NCBI GenBank assembly: GCA_011800155.1
Contig: CM022368.1
Coordinates: 1,736,001 to 1,800,000 of the forward strand
Direction: 5' to 3'
DNA from: Flammulina velutipes
Lineage: Eukaryota > Basidiomycota > Agaricomycetes > Agaricales > Physalacriaceae
Length of the DNA stretch: 64,000 nucleotides
Position 1 is the stretch's first letter. Every line of letters starts with the position of its first letter. Below, piece after piece: positions 11,601 to 22,861 of this stretch. The notes below the pieces were generated by a model. That model was not told where the DNA came from and made no database searches. It saw only the letters and a program-made list of their open reading frames with translations. The position numbers were made by a program, and so were the translations under genes.

Positions 11601-14194
11601 CACGAAATCGAAGAGCGTCTCGCCGAGCGCTCCATGCATTACGTGTCTTACAATGTTGATGGTGCTTCAGTGGAGAGAGGCTTTGGACATGTTCTCGAGA
11701 ATTCGGCATCAGCGACACATACTTGGGACTTTGATCATCCCCTTCCCAATCGACCACCTCTAAAACTCATCGCACCTTTACTTTCCAACGGACAGCCTCG
11801 TGTTATTGGAACGGATGGAAAACATCTCAAGAAAAACGGACGTGGCAGTGCAACATCTGGCGCTCGTGTGTTGGCACTGGGCAACTACCTTGTTCATTAC
11901 GGCCACCTCGCCGATCTTGCGGAGAGCAAGAACAGCCCTCTCCTAAAGACTGACATTATTGGTGTCGATAAGCAGGATGATCGCGCAGCTGCCCGTCTTT
12001 TCTCCTCTGCTGTTATCCAACAAGTCTCCGACACACAGCCCGACGCATTGGGCCTGGCTATCTTCCTCTTCATAATCGGAGAAATCGTCGATGCCCAGCA
12101 AAGCCGTACCTTGACACACATTGAGCGTATACAGATGCTCTGGCGTGGTCGTTTCTTTCTCGAAGGCTGGCGCAACTATGTCGATTCTCATCCTCACTAC
12201 AATGTCAACACTCATTTCATCACGCGGGAGCTGTACGACATCATCTCTATCTTCATCAACGCCATGCTTCTACTCATTCTTACCCACCGCGACTATTTCC
12301 CTGATGTACCGCTCTGCCTGTGGCTACATTCAACAGAGGTCTGCGAACACTTCTATGGCTGCGCGCGCCAGATCCAGGCGAATTATACTGCCAAACAGTG
12401 GATTATGATGCTTCCAAAGATTGTCATGCTCATGCATGGCCAGATGCGTCGCAGCAAAGGAATGCAGGCCGATAGTGATCAACATCGCAGTGGTTATCAT
12501 CATTCCTGGTTCGAGAGCAAGGGGATCGATGCGGTCAATCTCGCCACTTTCCCTTCCAATGCCGACTTCCAAAGTGCTCTCGATACTGCATATTTCGAAG
12601 CTGAGAAGCTACTCAATATCCTAGGGATCACCGACGCAGGTGATGATATGGCGTTGAAGGACGCGCGGGAAATACCGGCCTTCCAACAGGCTTTCCTTCA
12701 ATTTCAAGGCAACACAACTGCAGACCTCACACTGGAAGATGACGACTTGGATATCATCAAAGTTCCTAGCGCGAAGGATATCCTTGCAATAGATGGCCAG
12801 GACTCAACTCGTGGTGTCTCGGTTTCTCGCCTCTATGAGAAGGAAATGGCAAACTTTGGGAGTGCAGTAATCGCAGAAACGATGCACAATGATCTTCGCA
12901 TGTGAGCTCCCATGTTCTACCCTCGTCGTTCTCAAAACTGATGTGCTCACAGTGATGAATTAGCCGAGCACGGAGATGCAGAAGTTAAAGAGTGGGCAGC
13001 TGCGATCGCCGAAATAGCCGAGCAGCTCAAGGTGCATCGCGCTTCCTTCGTCGATGTTTGTTCTGTCTCTCCCAAATTATCCCACCACTGAATATACGTT
13101 TAGAATCCGTTAAACCACCCTGTTCTGTTAGCCAGTGATCGCCAATCTGCCATCAAGCGCGCCAAAGCGGCTGCTCTCAATTTTGGAACAACGACGTCCT
13201 TCAACTTCAAAACCCTCATCGACCAACGGAAGCTTCATGAAACACATGAGGCCACCAGTGCCATTGCTCATAGGTTCAGGAATGCGATAACGACAACTGA
13301 AATTATCGGCCAGGCCACCCAATCCTCGAGGGAAGACGAGAAAGCAGAGACACCTCTTCTAGACCCGCAGGTCATTTCTCAGATGGCTCGTATGGTATCG
13401 CAATCGTTGGTAGGAGGTAAGAAGCTTGATACGGCAGGATTAGAACGTAAGGCGCGATGGAAGCTGGTCGGACTATCAGGAGACCTCGAGGACGTTGATC
13501 TAGCTATTCCTCATGACGAGATTGAAGCTTCGAACCGCCGTCGCCAGGTTTACATCGACGCGCGAGCAAATTACGCCGACATAGAGAAGAAGAGCACACC
13601 TATCTTGCCAACCACTGGCAATATCAATCCGTTCCATACTCTTCGTCCATCATCCTGGGTCTTGGTCTATTTTGACAAGAAAGTCTTCGTTGGGCAAGGT
13701 ACGCTTTGAAGAACTTGAGACGGATTTGAGCTTACCTGCTATTCATAGTCAAAGTAATCTATGTCGAAGGTGGCGGCAAGACACCAAGTCATAACTTTAC
13801 TCCGGCGTGTAGCAGCATCTATTCAATATCCCGACTGGTGGTGCAACTCTATGTTCTCTATGCCGGGACGCACTATTCACCATTGGTTGCGGTTCCGAAG
13901 GGCAGAGATTCGGCGGTCTCCTATGCTTTCCTTCACCAAGCAAACTTGATATGCAGTCTGGATTTCATCAGTCCAATCATGGAAAAGGAATCCCAAGTTG
14001 AATTCTCACCTGGAGTTTACATGTTCCGGCCCACACTTCCAATGCGGATTCTCATGGAATCTATCACTATCCATATTCCGGAGATGATGGCTGCAGCGCG
14101 CCGCGTGCTCGAGGCTTGCAATTCACGGAAGAAACGTGGCGCAGTTGAAAACGAGCCTGGAGAAGGGCCTACCAAACGCTCAAGGACTTCTTAG
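8622..14194 (+). CDS. Ulp1-like protease / zinc-finger transposase fusion protein
   Basis: Nine exons (8622-9731, 9780-10046, 10100-10837, 10886-11136, 11182-11446, 11493-12901, 12953-13031, 13104-13698, 13749-14194) keep phase through eight 45-72-nt introns and give about 1,719 residues. Intron 1 uses a GC donor (GAG/GCAAGT). Residues 1-370 hold a Ulp1/C48-type protease: LHWLLFEID (His261), IKIGDSKP (Asp278) and QQDSFSCGVA (Gln322/323, Cys328). A Ser/Asp-rich linker follows, then a C2HC finger (CGRC at 502-505, His525, Cys531). The transposase-like core has LSVDDTKL (Asp828/829), NVDGASVERG (Asp934), GTDGKHLKKNGRGS (Asp986) and STEVCEHFYGCARQIQ (Glu1163), an order reminiscent of P/THAP9 transposases. 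The C-terminal 330 residues are unrecognised and end in a basic tail (KRSRTS). The first ATG in frame is at 8622, within a good context. The catalytic assignments are by eye. Confidence 0.85.
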
Positions 14195-14272
14195 AATCGG
14201 TAGTCTAGTGTATGGGGAGAAAAATATGAAAATACAGTGTTGGCGGCGATTTGCATAGGTATGGTACCCGAA

Positions 14273-14354
14273 GGGCAAAAATCGGAGGGAAAACTCGAGG
14301 TCCGGTGAAAAAGGCAAAAAACAGCCAAATTTCGGTCCCTCCGGGAGGGCAAAA
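14273..14354 (+). repeat. right subterminal GGGCAAAA box array
   Basis: Three copies (GGGCAAAA near 14273 and 14347, and a GGCAAAA variant near 14313) lie just inside the right end, 35-40 bp apart. They point the same way as the left array rather than inverted. The segment at about 14255 (ATAGGTATGGTACCCGAAGG) also resembles the left segment at about 8379, so part of each end is a direct repeat. Confidence 0.7.
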
Positions 14355-14381
14355 TTTAACGCATTTTGGTACCACAGCTTG

Positions 14382-14402
14382 AACCGCATTTTCAGGGGTC
14401 CT
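14382..14402 (-). repeat. right terminal inverted repeat
   Basis: Read on the minus strand it begins AGGACCCCTGAAAAT, followed by GCGGTT, matching the left end except for one base. Confidence 0.9.
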
Positions 14403-14410
14403 ATTCCTTC
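14403..14410. repeat. target-site duplication, right copy
   Basis: ATTCCTTC, identical to 8262-8269. Only 28 bp separate it from the ULS1 start codon at 14439. Confidence 0.9.
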
Positions 14411-14438
14411 AATTTAACCACCACAAACTCGAGTTACC

Positions 14439-17400
14439 ATGGCGGCGAACGCGTCTTCACGGTCGTCGCGTCTCCTCGACGCGCTCGATAATAGCGCAAC
14501 GATGGACTCACCGTCACCGTCAACCAGCCACCTCCAACCACACATTCGACAGCCTCTACAGACTAACAACAGCAATAGCGCGGCTAAACAGGCGCTTCTC
14601 CAAGCGAGGATGAAGCAGCTGCGAGAAATGGCTGAAATAGACGACTGTACGCGCCTGACATCATTTAAACGCTCAATCATGAATGCTCATCCATCCAGCG
14701 CCTGATTCTGAATTCTTGACTGGCGCCTTGACGCACTCGACGCGTCCCGCACTCGGAGCAGGCGGGTTTCGTGTCAACTACGACCAAGAAACTCCGATAA
14801 GACCTATTGATGTGGGGGGAGCTGACCAGGCTCAAAAGTCAGTCCAAGCATTCGTCCGTGCCACTGGGTCCTTTGTTTAAGCCTTTCTTGATAGGATTGA
14901 GGAATTCGTCACCAAAGCGATCAACAACGTCAGTCATGGATTGACGGTGAAGGAAGCAGTAAAGAAGCTTGGAATGCAACAGTAAGCTAAAGCAGGGCAT
15001 TCAACGCAGGATCTAACCTTCCTCTCAGCGCCAATGACACGATCCCTGGGCTTGAAGTTCGTCTCTTGCCCCACCAAATCATTGGTGTTGCATGGTCAGA
15101 TGAATTCCTCATCAAATGCGTAATGTACTAAAGGCTTTTCAGGATGTTAGAAATGGAAAGGGATCGTGAGCGTAGGGGTGGCATTCTGGCGTTAGTCTGC
15201 GTTGACTTTGTTGCATCTGTACTCATTATCTTGCGTATACAGCGACGATATGGGTCTTGGGAAAACCGTTCAAATGATCGCCACCATGGTCATGAATATG
15301 TACCACGAAGAAGAAGACACGGACACTTGCCGCACAACTTTGATTGTTGTGCCTGCCGCTCTTCTCCAACAGGTATGTTTCGATGCACTCTATTAGTATC
15401 GCCAATCATTGTTCCTGGCCCTAGTGGAAGGACGAGATCATGGAGAAGACGGGTGAAGTACTATCAGTCCATGTCTACCATGGTAAAGACAAGTTGAAGG
15501 TAATCAGTATCTTCCTGTGTTTATTTCGCAAGCTGAGCTCATTCGTTCGTTTAGAAAGACCAAATCAAAGAGCTTGATGTGCGACACATTTAGTCATTTC
15601 CTATTCGTTGATATCTTACTTGGCCGAACAGGTCGTAATTACGACTTACCAAACCCTCAACTCCGACTTTGCGATACCCAAAGACGTTGACGAGGTAGAC
15701 GAAGCTGCTTATCTTGCACGCAAAGGGTATGCAACCTCAATCGTTTCTGATGGGAGTTAATGTGCGACTTGTAGGGGTGCCCTCGCTCGCTGCAACTTTT
15801 ATCGAGTCGTGGCGGATGAAGCTCAATACATCAGAAATCGGTATGCACGGCTCTCATTTGTGATACTCTACTAACGTGTACTACAGTGGAACCAAGGCCA
15901 GTATTAGCATGGCGCATGTCAGGGCCAAATATCGTTGGATGCTCACTGGTACTCCGGTCACGAACTCTCTGTGAGCAATAGATCTCCCTACTCCTTTTAT
16001 TATATCCTAACATCTCATCAGTGCCGACATCTACGGTCTTCTGAGATTCGGTCGCTTCAGGCCATGGAACGATTGGAACGATTACAACACTTATGTGGTA
16101 TGTATCTCTTTGCACTAGCCGTTATGGGATGTAACACTGACATTTATCAGTGTAAAATCCAAGCCGAAGACGCAGTCCTTGCGGGAGAGCGCGCTCGTTC
16201 CATTCTGGGTCCCATTCTTCTTCGAAGAACCAAGGACTCCAAACTAGAGGGTGAACCCATCTTGGCATTGAAGCCGAAGGAAATCGTCATTGAAACCTTG
16301 ACCTTCAGTCGTGAGGAGAGAGAAGTGCGTTGATTTCCCGTGCACATCAGCTTATGGCTGACTGGTTGCTAGGTATACAAGTCCTTTGAGACGCGCAGCA
16401 AGATTCGCCTAAATCGCTTCATCAGAGAGCGAACGCTTCTCAAGAAGTGAGTTCCTGTTCCCACAATTATGGAGATAGCTCGCTCACTAACGAACATAGT
16501 CATGCAGCGGTGCTGGTGAGTTCGCAGTTATTGGAATATTACTCGTGCTTACCCTTTTCTTAGGTTATGATCCTTCGTTTACGCCAGCTGTGCTGTCATC
16601 CGAACCTTATCCTCGTACGTCTGCAATATCGTAACAAGTTTCGTTGACTTATGAGCATACAGTCCCAAACTGAGGGATATGATGACCCTAGTTCGCTCAT
16701 GGGTGACGATTCCGAAAAAGAATTATCTCGCGCTGTTAAGACCAAAGGTCGTCCGTGGGTTGACAGTGTCCGTTCTAATCCTCTTTATGTTCAACTTTCG
16801 GAAGATGCTCACATTCGATTTATAGATGAAACGGAAATTCTTGGTTCGGGCTCGTGCAGCTGGTATTGCGGAAGATCGTGATGCAGGAAGTTCGAGTTGT
16901 CCAGTTTGCAATGACGGTAAAGAAACTTTGTTGTAATCCCCATACAAGTTGCTCAATGATCACAGTGTACCAACCAAATGCCGGTCGCATTCTGGGGTGT
17001 GGTCATGAAATGTGTTTAGATTGTTTGGACGACATGCGCAACGCTCCGATTGTCCACGATGGCATATTGTAGGCGACCTGGCTATATATATTGAGTACGC
17101 GCTGACATTGGCATTGTAGCGGTCATGGATCAGAGAAGGAGAATATGGAGGCCGAGAAGAGGTTTGAAGCTGCTGCCGCAAAGGGCCACAGACCTTGCCC
17201 TGTGCCATCTTGCAAGAAATTGCAGGACGTTTCAGAGAAGGAGGTCTTTAAGTCGTCGGCGTTTGAACCTACGGAGGACGATCTTGAGCGCCAGTCCAAC
17301 GAAAAGCGCAGGAAGAAAAGGATAGCAGCATACGAATCGTCGGACGACGAAGATATCGTTGTCCGCTTCGATCAGCCAGAAGAGGAAGATGACGATGACG

Positions 17401-18510
17401 AATTCCCGGATATTCTGGATATCATGCCCGCGAGTAAGAAGAAGAAGACCAAGAAGTCGACAAATGACGACGACGACGTTTTGGATCTCACAATGGCTGA
17501 TGTGACGGGATCTTCTTCTGGCTTCGGCAAGGGCAGGAAGCCAAACGCATCTCCGGCTGGAAAGCGCAAATCTCGAGACGATGACGATGAACAAGAGGAG
17601 GAGATTGAGAAACACACACTGCCATCTGAGTCTACGCTCGCAACGTGGCGTAGGGGCGACGATGATATGGAGCCTAGCACGAAGATGATGAGCCTGATCA
17701 ATTTCCTCAGAGAATGGGATTCGACTGGAGACAAAACCATCTGTTATTCACAATGTGGGTGTGTTGTATTGCCAATGCGTTCTTGCGTTAACATGTTACA
17801 GGGACCTCCATGCTTGATCTCATTGAGACTCTCTTTTCCCGTTATGGCATTCGCTCTTTGCGCTTTGACGGAAAGATGGATCGTGCCAGTCGGGATTCTG
17901 TCCTCAAGTCATTCAAACAGGCGACAGGTCCAAAGGTCATCCTCATCAGGTGCGTCCATCTATTCTCTTCAATACTCGTGTCTTATACTTCTTCCAGCAC
18001 TAAATGTGGTGGAGTCGGTTTAAATTTGGTGTCTGCTAATCGGATCATCAAGTAAGCAGAGGCGCCACTTTGGTCGTACGAGACTGACATCTGAGGACAG
18101 CATGGACCTGTCGTGGAATTATGCCGCTGAATCGCAAGCTTATGACAGAGCTCATCGAATCGGGCAAAACAAACCTGTGTTTGTGAAGCGGCTAGTGGTT
18201 GCAGACACCATCGAGGAGCGGTACTTGCATTTATCTCCCTTTTCTGCCTGGGTACTGACTATTTGGACATTACAGCATGCTGAGACTGCAAGATGTCAAG
18301 GTGGGCCTCGCAGAAGCGGCATTGGGAGAAGGCACAGGTAGCAAACTGCACAAATTGTCCGTCCGTGACATTAAATTTGTGAGCTCCTACTATCTACAGT
18401 CGCATTTTATTTATTTCTGAACTTTCCCACAGCTTTTCGGAATGACCCAAACTCAGATTCCTCAGCCCGGCGCTGGAGATGACGAAGACAGGCAAACGTT
18501 CGCTCTCTAA
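14439..18510 (+). CDS. ULS1: SNF2-family RING translocase, Uls1/Rrp-type
   Basis: DNA translocase with a RING finger between its two helicase lobes, as in Rad5, Rad16 and Uls1 (Ris1). Motif I is [15 protein letters not shown]. Motif II reads ADEAQ rather than DEAH/DEGH, which is characteristic of the Uls1/Rrp1/Rrp2 branch, SUMO-targeted ubiquitin ligases acting on sumoylated chromatin proteins. Motif III region is [13 protein letters not shown]. The RING has CPVCND, then [11 protein letters not shown] and later CPVPSCKK. A long acidic and lysine-rich insertion (about 17250-17640) separates RING and lobe 2, which shows [17 protein letters not shown] and [17 protein letters not shown]. The gene is cut by many introns and has very small exons, including 24 nt (near 15556) and 16 nt (near 16500). 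The start at 14439 ([16 protein letters not shown]) is the first ATG after the transposon end; the chromosomal leader left is 28 bp plus the duplication, so its transcript may now begin inside the element. Confidence 0.87.
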
Positions 18511-18775
18511 ACTTGAAATAGTACGCACTACTTACATTCGCTATATTGTATACCAATGTGCTGGAGCACCGTATAATTCTTACTGTGTATGTTTCCTTTT
18601 TTTACTTCTGACAAATCTGTAATGTGAATTGTCTGGACGATTCGGAGGGTATAGGTAGTAGTAGTAGATACAATACTAATGCAAAGGTGTCCATTCTAAA
18701 GGGGTGACTATCGATAAGTAAATGTGTTTAAGATGACAAGTAGATGTATAATATGGGAGGCGCTTATGGGTCCAA

Positions 18776-21700
18776 TCAATACTCGAACTCTTCAGATACG
18801 AGGTCCACGTTTCCGCGTCGGTCACCCTTCCGTATACGAACAGGATCAATCTGTAGCGATACCGCTTTGCGGACCATTGAACTGAACGAACCGGGACCAC
18901 AGCCTACACAAAAAAAAACGACGACGTCAGTCAAATTCTGCGCTTTCATAAGAGACACTCACAAGCTACAATAACCGATCCGTTCGCGCGATCAACCTCA
19001 TCCTTGAGGATACGTGTCAGTTTTGGTTTGCCAGGCCTCGCACGCTCAGCGACGAAGGAGATATCCTTCATCTCATCTTGGTGCAAGTGAAGCCCGTGTG
19101 CCTTGGACCCGTCCGGCATCGTGATAGTGGTAGCCGCTAGAGAGGCCACCGATTCCGCCACAGGCGATATCATAGTGGACGACGCGGCGAGCAATCGGCT
19201 GAGAGTAGGGGTAGTCGGCTGAGGTGGTTGTTTTTGTGGATTGAAGATCATCGAGGCTCTTGATGTTACAGGGGATATGAAGGCCGACAGCCTACCAAAA
19301 CCAGGAGTCGCCACCGGTTGGCGAGGCGGTCGTGGCCGTGCAGGAGGAAGAGCATGTATCGTGGCGGTTGTTATAGGCGATAGCTCGGGAGTAGGCGGAC
19401 GTGGAATATCTTCATGGTACCCAGGTGTCAAATGCGCATTGCCCACGTCGCCCTCATCCTCGGCCACAGACATCAGCGACATGCGCTTTAGACGGGAAGA
19501 CTGTGCTGGCTTCCAAGGCTGGGCAAGCAGGCCTTCCGTGGAATGTACAGACGTCCGACTCATAGTCCTGCTAAACTCAGCCATCTGCTTGTCAGTAATC
19601 GCTGAGGAAAACCGCCTCGAATGCGCGCGACGGTCCCGCCCGACGCGTTGCACACGCATATTGAGTAGCGCCTCTCCGGGAAGCGTAAAATCGTTATCTC
19701 CGTCAAAGTTCGTCAGGTCCAAGGCGTAGTCTTCATCGTCATCTGCCGCAGTGATATCTACCTCGTCGTCAAAGTCTCCATAACTTATATCAATGTCGTC
19801 ATCATCGCTTTCAGAGCCAGCTGCAGAATCGATAGATTGACGGGAATGCTGTGATGCAGGCCTATCCATGGCACTTTCCAGTGCAAAGCCAGGCATCGGA
19901 GGTAGCAACTCGCTGGTGATGACGGACATTCGGGGCGCATGGGATGTGCTGGGGTTAGGCAGTGCGTTTGTGACGAAAATATCCACGACAAGCCCAGGAG
20001 CAGGAATCATTTCCATGCACCGACGCACGATGGACGCACACCATTGGATATGGCCTAAGAAGATATTGTAAACTTATGGAAGAAAGAAACGGGAAGCAGC
20101 GTACCAAACTCGCGGATCAACCACACGAAACGAACTCTCCGAGTGGCGAAACCTTTCTTGCCCCAGCCTCCCGCACGCCCGCCCAGATACTTTCCATCTC
20201 TGCCGGCCAAACAGAGACTGACGTACTGCAGAACGGACAGGCCAAAGCTTACTCCGGAGCCAGCAACGAAGATGACAACGGTCGCATGCGAATCCCACTT
20301 TGCCCTCACGGCGCTCCCAAAGGGCCCATCGACAAACATCCTGAGCAGTACTCCATCGTCGGGAACGATAGTGCCGTCAGGTAATGTCTCCCCGGGCGCA
20401 CCTTTCTCGCCCGTGCCCACAAGCTGCAACACATAATCCCACAAGTCGCGCGTCCAGCCACCCCTGGACCGAATGAGAAAGACCATGGCACGGGCTGAAT
20501 CAGACGGAGCCTGCTCATCGGAGATTGAGGCGGTCGTAAAAGGATGAGATAAGACTCTGGAGACCGCGGGGATGTTGATTAAGAAGTGCTGGCCGGCTGC
20601 CCACGAGAAGAACCTCGGCGAGACAAAAGTAAGACGAACGGTGGCACCGGAAAGAAGCTCTGCGTGAGCAAAGCCAGGTGGCGGAGTGTATTTGAGCGCG
20701 CTCGTTAGCTTCAGGAGTTGGGACGCATGAGAGTATTCGTCAGATAGGAACGGGGATGGTGGGGGATATCCTCCTGGTTCCTCGTACTCTGAAGGGCGCA
20801 GTGATTCGCTTTTGGACTGCACCATTGGAGTCTTCGGTGCGCTGGAAGGGGCATCCTTGCCGAAAATCCCGTTGATGTACAACCACCAAACGCCTCTCCA
20901 AACGCGTTCACTAATCCAGAGAGCCAGGGCGATCCAGCACCAGATGGCTACCGGAGGGTGGTGTAAAGCAGCCGTAATAAGCATCAGCGGAATGAGCAGA
21001 ACATGGAGTGCGTAAAACGCCTCGTAATGGTTTTTGCGGATGGGGGCTATTGAGAGGACCATGATAAGTGTCATGAGGCCAAATGCCTGAAGGATGATTA
21101 GAGGATGAGGCGGGAACGGGGAGTTCGACTTACGACCCAACCATAAATAAACTTTGAGTAGTGCCAAATATAGGTATAGACCATGACATCCTCCCTTGGG
21201 CGACGGTCGCGGAGAAGTTGAATACTCCAGAAAACGATGTGGAAGAGGGTGACTAGATAGATGAGTCGGCCTGACCAGCGATGAAGCCAGGCGAGCTTGT
21301 CAAAGTGCAGTTGTGTGGTGAACGGAAGGGCAAACACGGCGAACGGCGGGGCTTTGAGCGCGTACAGAACGCAGAGCGGAAGCAGGCTGAACGCGATCAC
21401 ACCCGCTCTGCCGCCCACTGTCCACCAGGCCTTGTCAATCGTATACTGTGGCTGCCACTGGAAATAGGACGAAGGGTCGTAGCTGCGCACACGGACACCG
21501 GGATTCGTAACGTCGAATATATGCGTCGAGGGCGCGATGTAATCTGGTCCAGCAAAGCAGAGCAGCCACGTCGCGATGGGCAGCAGTCCCAGCGCAAATA
21601 GTTGTCCGTTCGGGGGCAGCGATATCGGAGGGCTGCCTTTGCCTCCCGCTCGTCGCGCTTTGCCCCGCCATGTATGTCGTCTAATCGCCCAGCGGCTCCA

Positions 21701-21913
21701 GTACGCACCCAGCGTCCCGCCGCGCGCACCAGTAAGATGCAGCACCGTAAAAAAGAGAAACGCAGCCGCAATAACGAACCAGAAAATGTAGGCGTAGCGT
21801 CGCGAATTTGCGCTGAGCTTGTGGATCGTAAGGTAGGCAGTGAGCCACTCCATGTCGTTGCCATACACTGGCGTCGTTGGGTTGGGATTGGGGGCTTGCT
21901 GGGCAAGCGACAT
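18776..21913 (-). CDS. ferric reductase / NADPH-oxidase family membrane protein
   Basis: Flavocytochrome of the ferric reductase family, moving electrons from NADPH through FAD and two haems across the membrane, usually to Fe3+ or Cu2+. The N-terminal half has several membrane segments. Candidate haem ligands are in WLHRWSGRLIYLVTLFHIVFW-like helix sequence (HRWSGRLIYLVTLFH) and in YEAFYALHVLLIPLM with LHH after it. The FAD motif is SHPFTTASIS, and the NADPH-binding part includes FVAGSGVSFGLSVLQYV. A long acidic, Ser-rich insertion (about residues 650-900) separates this from the C terminus CCGPGSFSSMVRKAV. Introns are inferred near 21105-21150, 20053-20105 and 18905-18964. The stop is at 18776. 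The substrate cannot be told from sequence; ATX1 just upstream suits metal uptake. Confidence 0.85.
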
Positions 21914-22438
21914 GGTGGGATTGCTCCAAAGTCGGGCGAAAATCTCCGCGGTGGTGGATTACAGTAATTGCTCGGCAATCATGCCAGAAAATGCTGGGCA
22001 AGAATGTCGGAAATGGCCTGCTCGCTGCGAGCAGCGGTGTAGAGTGCTGGGTAGTTACAGTTGTAGGTCGAAAGCTAAGGATTTATCCGATAGTATTAGC
22101 TTGGACCTGAATGGCACCGGAGGCCGGCAGCTCCATGTGCTACTCTTCCTGCAGCTCCGTTTTCCCAGTGTGCCACCGCAGTTGAGCTCGCGCTGCTCGT
22201 CGTCGGAAAATGTCGTACAGAGCTCATGGTCGTCGAAACGAAAGCCTACCGCTCACCATCTACCCTGACATTGTTCACCGGAATCACGCAGAGCAACTGT
22301 CAGTGTCACGTTCCTGCTCGACATACTCTCTACTTGCAAATATATTTTCTACAAGCAGAACCCAAGTGATAACCGAAAGAAAGAGTGTCCAATCCGCGTC
22401 GTATACGTATGTAGTGTGTAAAGTCCCAAAAGAATTAT
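21914..22438. other. intergenic region, promoter side of the ferric reductase gene
   Basis: About 525 bp between the ferric reductase start and the ATX1 stop, both on the minus strand. It should hold the reductase promoter and the ATX1 3' end. No gene, repeat or recognisable metal-response element was identified by eye. Confidence 0.4.
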
Positions 22439-22861
22439 TCAAGCAACAATCGTGCCAGATCGGACCTGCGCATGCTCGAACAATATAACTAGGAGTCAAC
22501 ACTGAAGAACGCACCTCCTTGCCAGTCTTTTTGATACGCGCAAGCACGTCGTCGTACGGCAAGCTGCCAGTCACAAGCACCTCCTGGGTGGTCAGGTCGA
22601 CGGTAAAGCTCTCAACACCTGTCCGTACATGAGTTCAGTCAGGTGGAACCACCAGCCTCCTCACCGTCATTCTTTGCTTTCTCAAGCACGCGGGTAACAG
22701 CGCCAGAGCAGCCGGAACAGGTCATCTGAGGATCGCTGAATGAGCACCGTTCAATACACGGCTAGCTATCCTCTTCACCTTGACGTCAAACTTGTAAGTT
22801 TGTTGAACCTAGAAACAAGATAAGTCCATGTCAAATGACCCGCTAGCCCAGAACATGCCAT
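22439..22861 (-). CDS. ATX1: copper chaperone Atx1
   Basis: Small HMA-domain chaperone that carries Cu(I) to the Ccc2-type ATPase in the secretory pathway, where copper is loaded into multicopper ferroxidases. The exon VQQTYKFDVK joins to MTCSGCSGAVTRVLEKAKND, which carries the MTCSGC copper site, then GVESFTVDLTTQEVLVTGSL and DDVLARIKKTGKEV. A last intron joins KEV to RSGTIVA and the stop at 22439. The start is uncertain: the only ATG in the right place is at 22861 and would need a non-canonical GC donor right after it (ATG/GCATGT), so another leader exon is possible. The product is about 75 residues, normal for Atx1. Confidence 0.87.

Larger units (their letters stand above)
8270..14402 (+). 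mobile_element. complete DNA transposon with Ulp1-transposase fusion gene
   Basis: A 6,133-bp element bounded by 21-bp inverted repeats (8270-8290 and 14382-14402, one mismatch) and by identical 8-bp duplications outside them. Inside each end lies a cluster of direct GGGCAAAA boxes. A single intron-containing gene (8622-14194, + strand) fills the interior and encodes a Ulp1-like cysteine protease joined to a zinc-finger RNase-H-like transposase. The element sits in the short spacer between the divergent TRM1 and ULS1 genes, both of which remain intact. The perfect target duplication, near-perfect ends and open coding capacity point to a recent, perhaps still active insertion. Superfamily is not settled: the DxxHLxKN and EHFYGxxR blocks look P/THAP9-like, while Ulp1 domains are known from Zisupton/KDZ-type elements, and both groups make 8-bp duplications. 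Confidence 0.9.

Noticed and set aside
17232..17740. Long minus-strand frames rich in Ser/Leu
   Set aside because: Antisense shadows of the acidic, Lys-rich linker of ULS1.
19241..19729. 162-codon + strand frame
   Set aside because: Antisense to the acidic insertion of the ferric reductase gene, which has the known family motifs.
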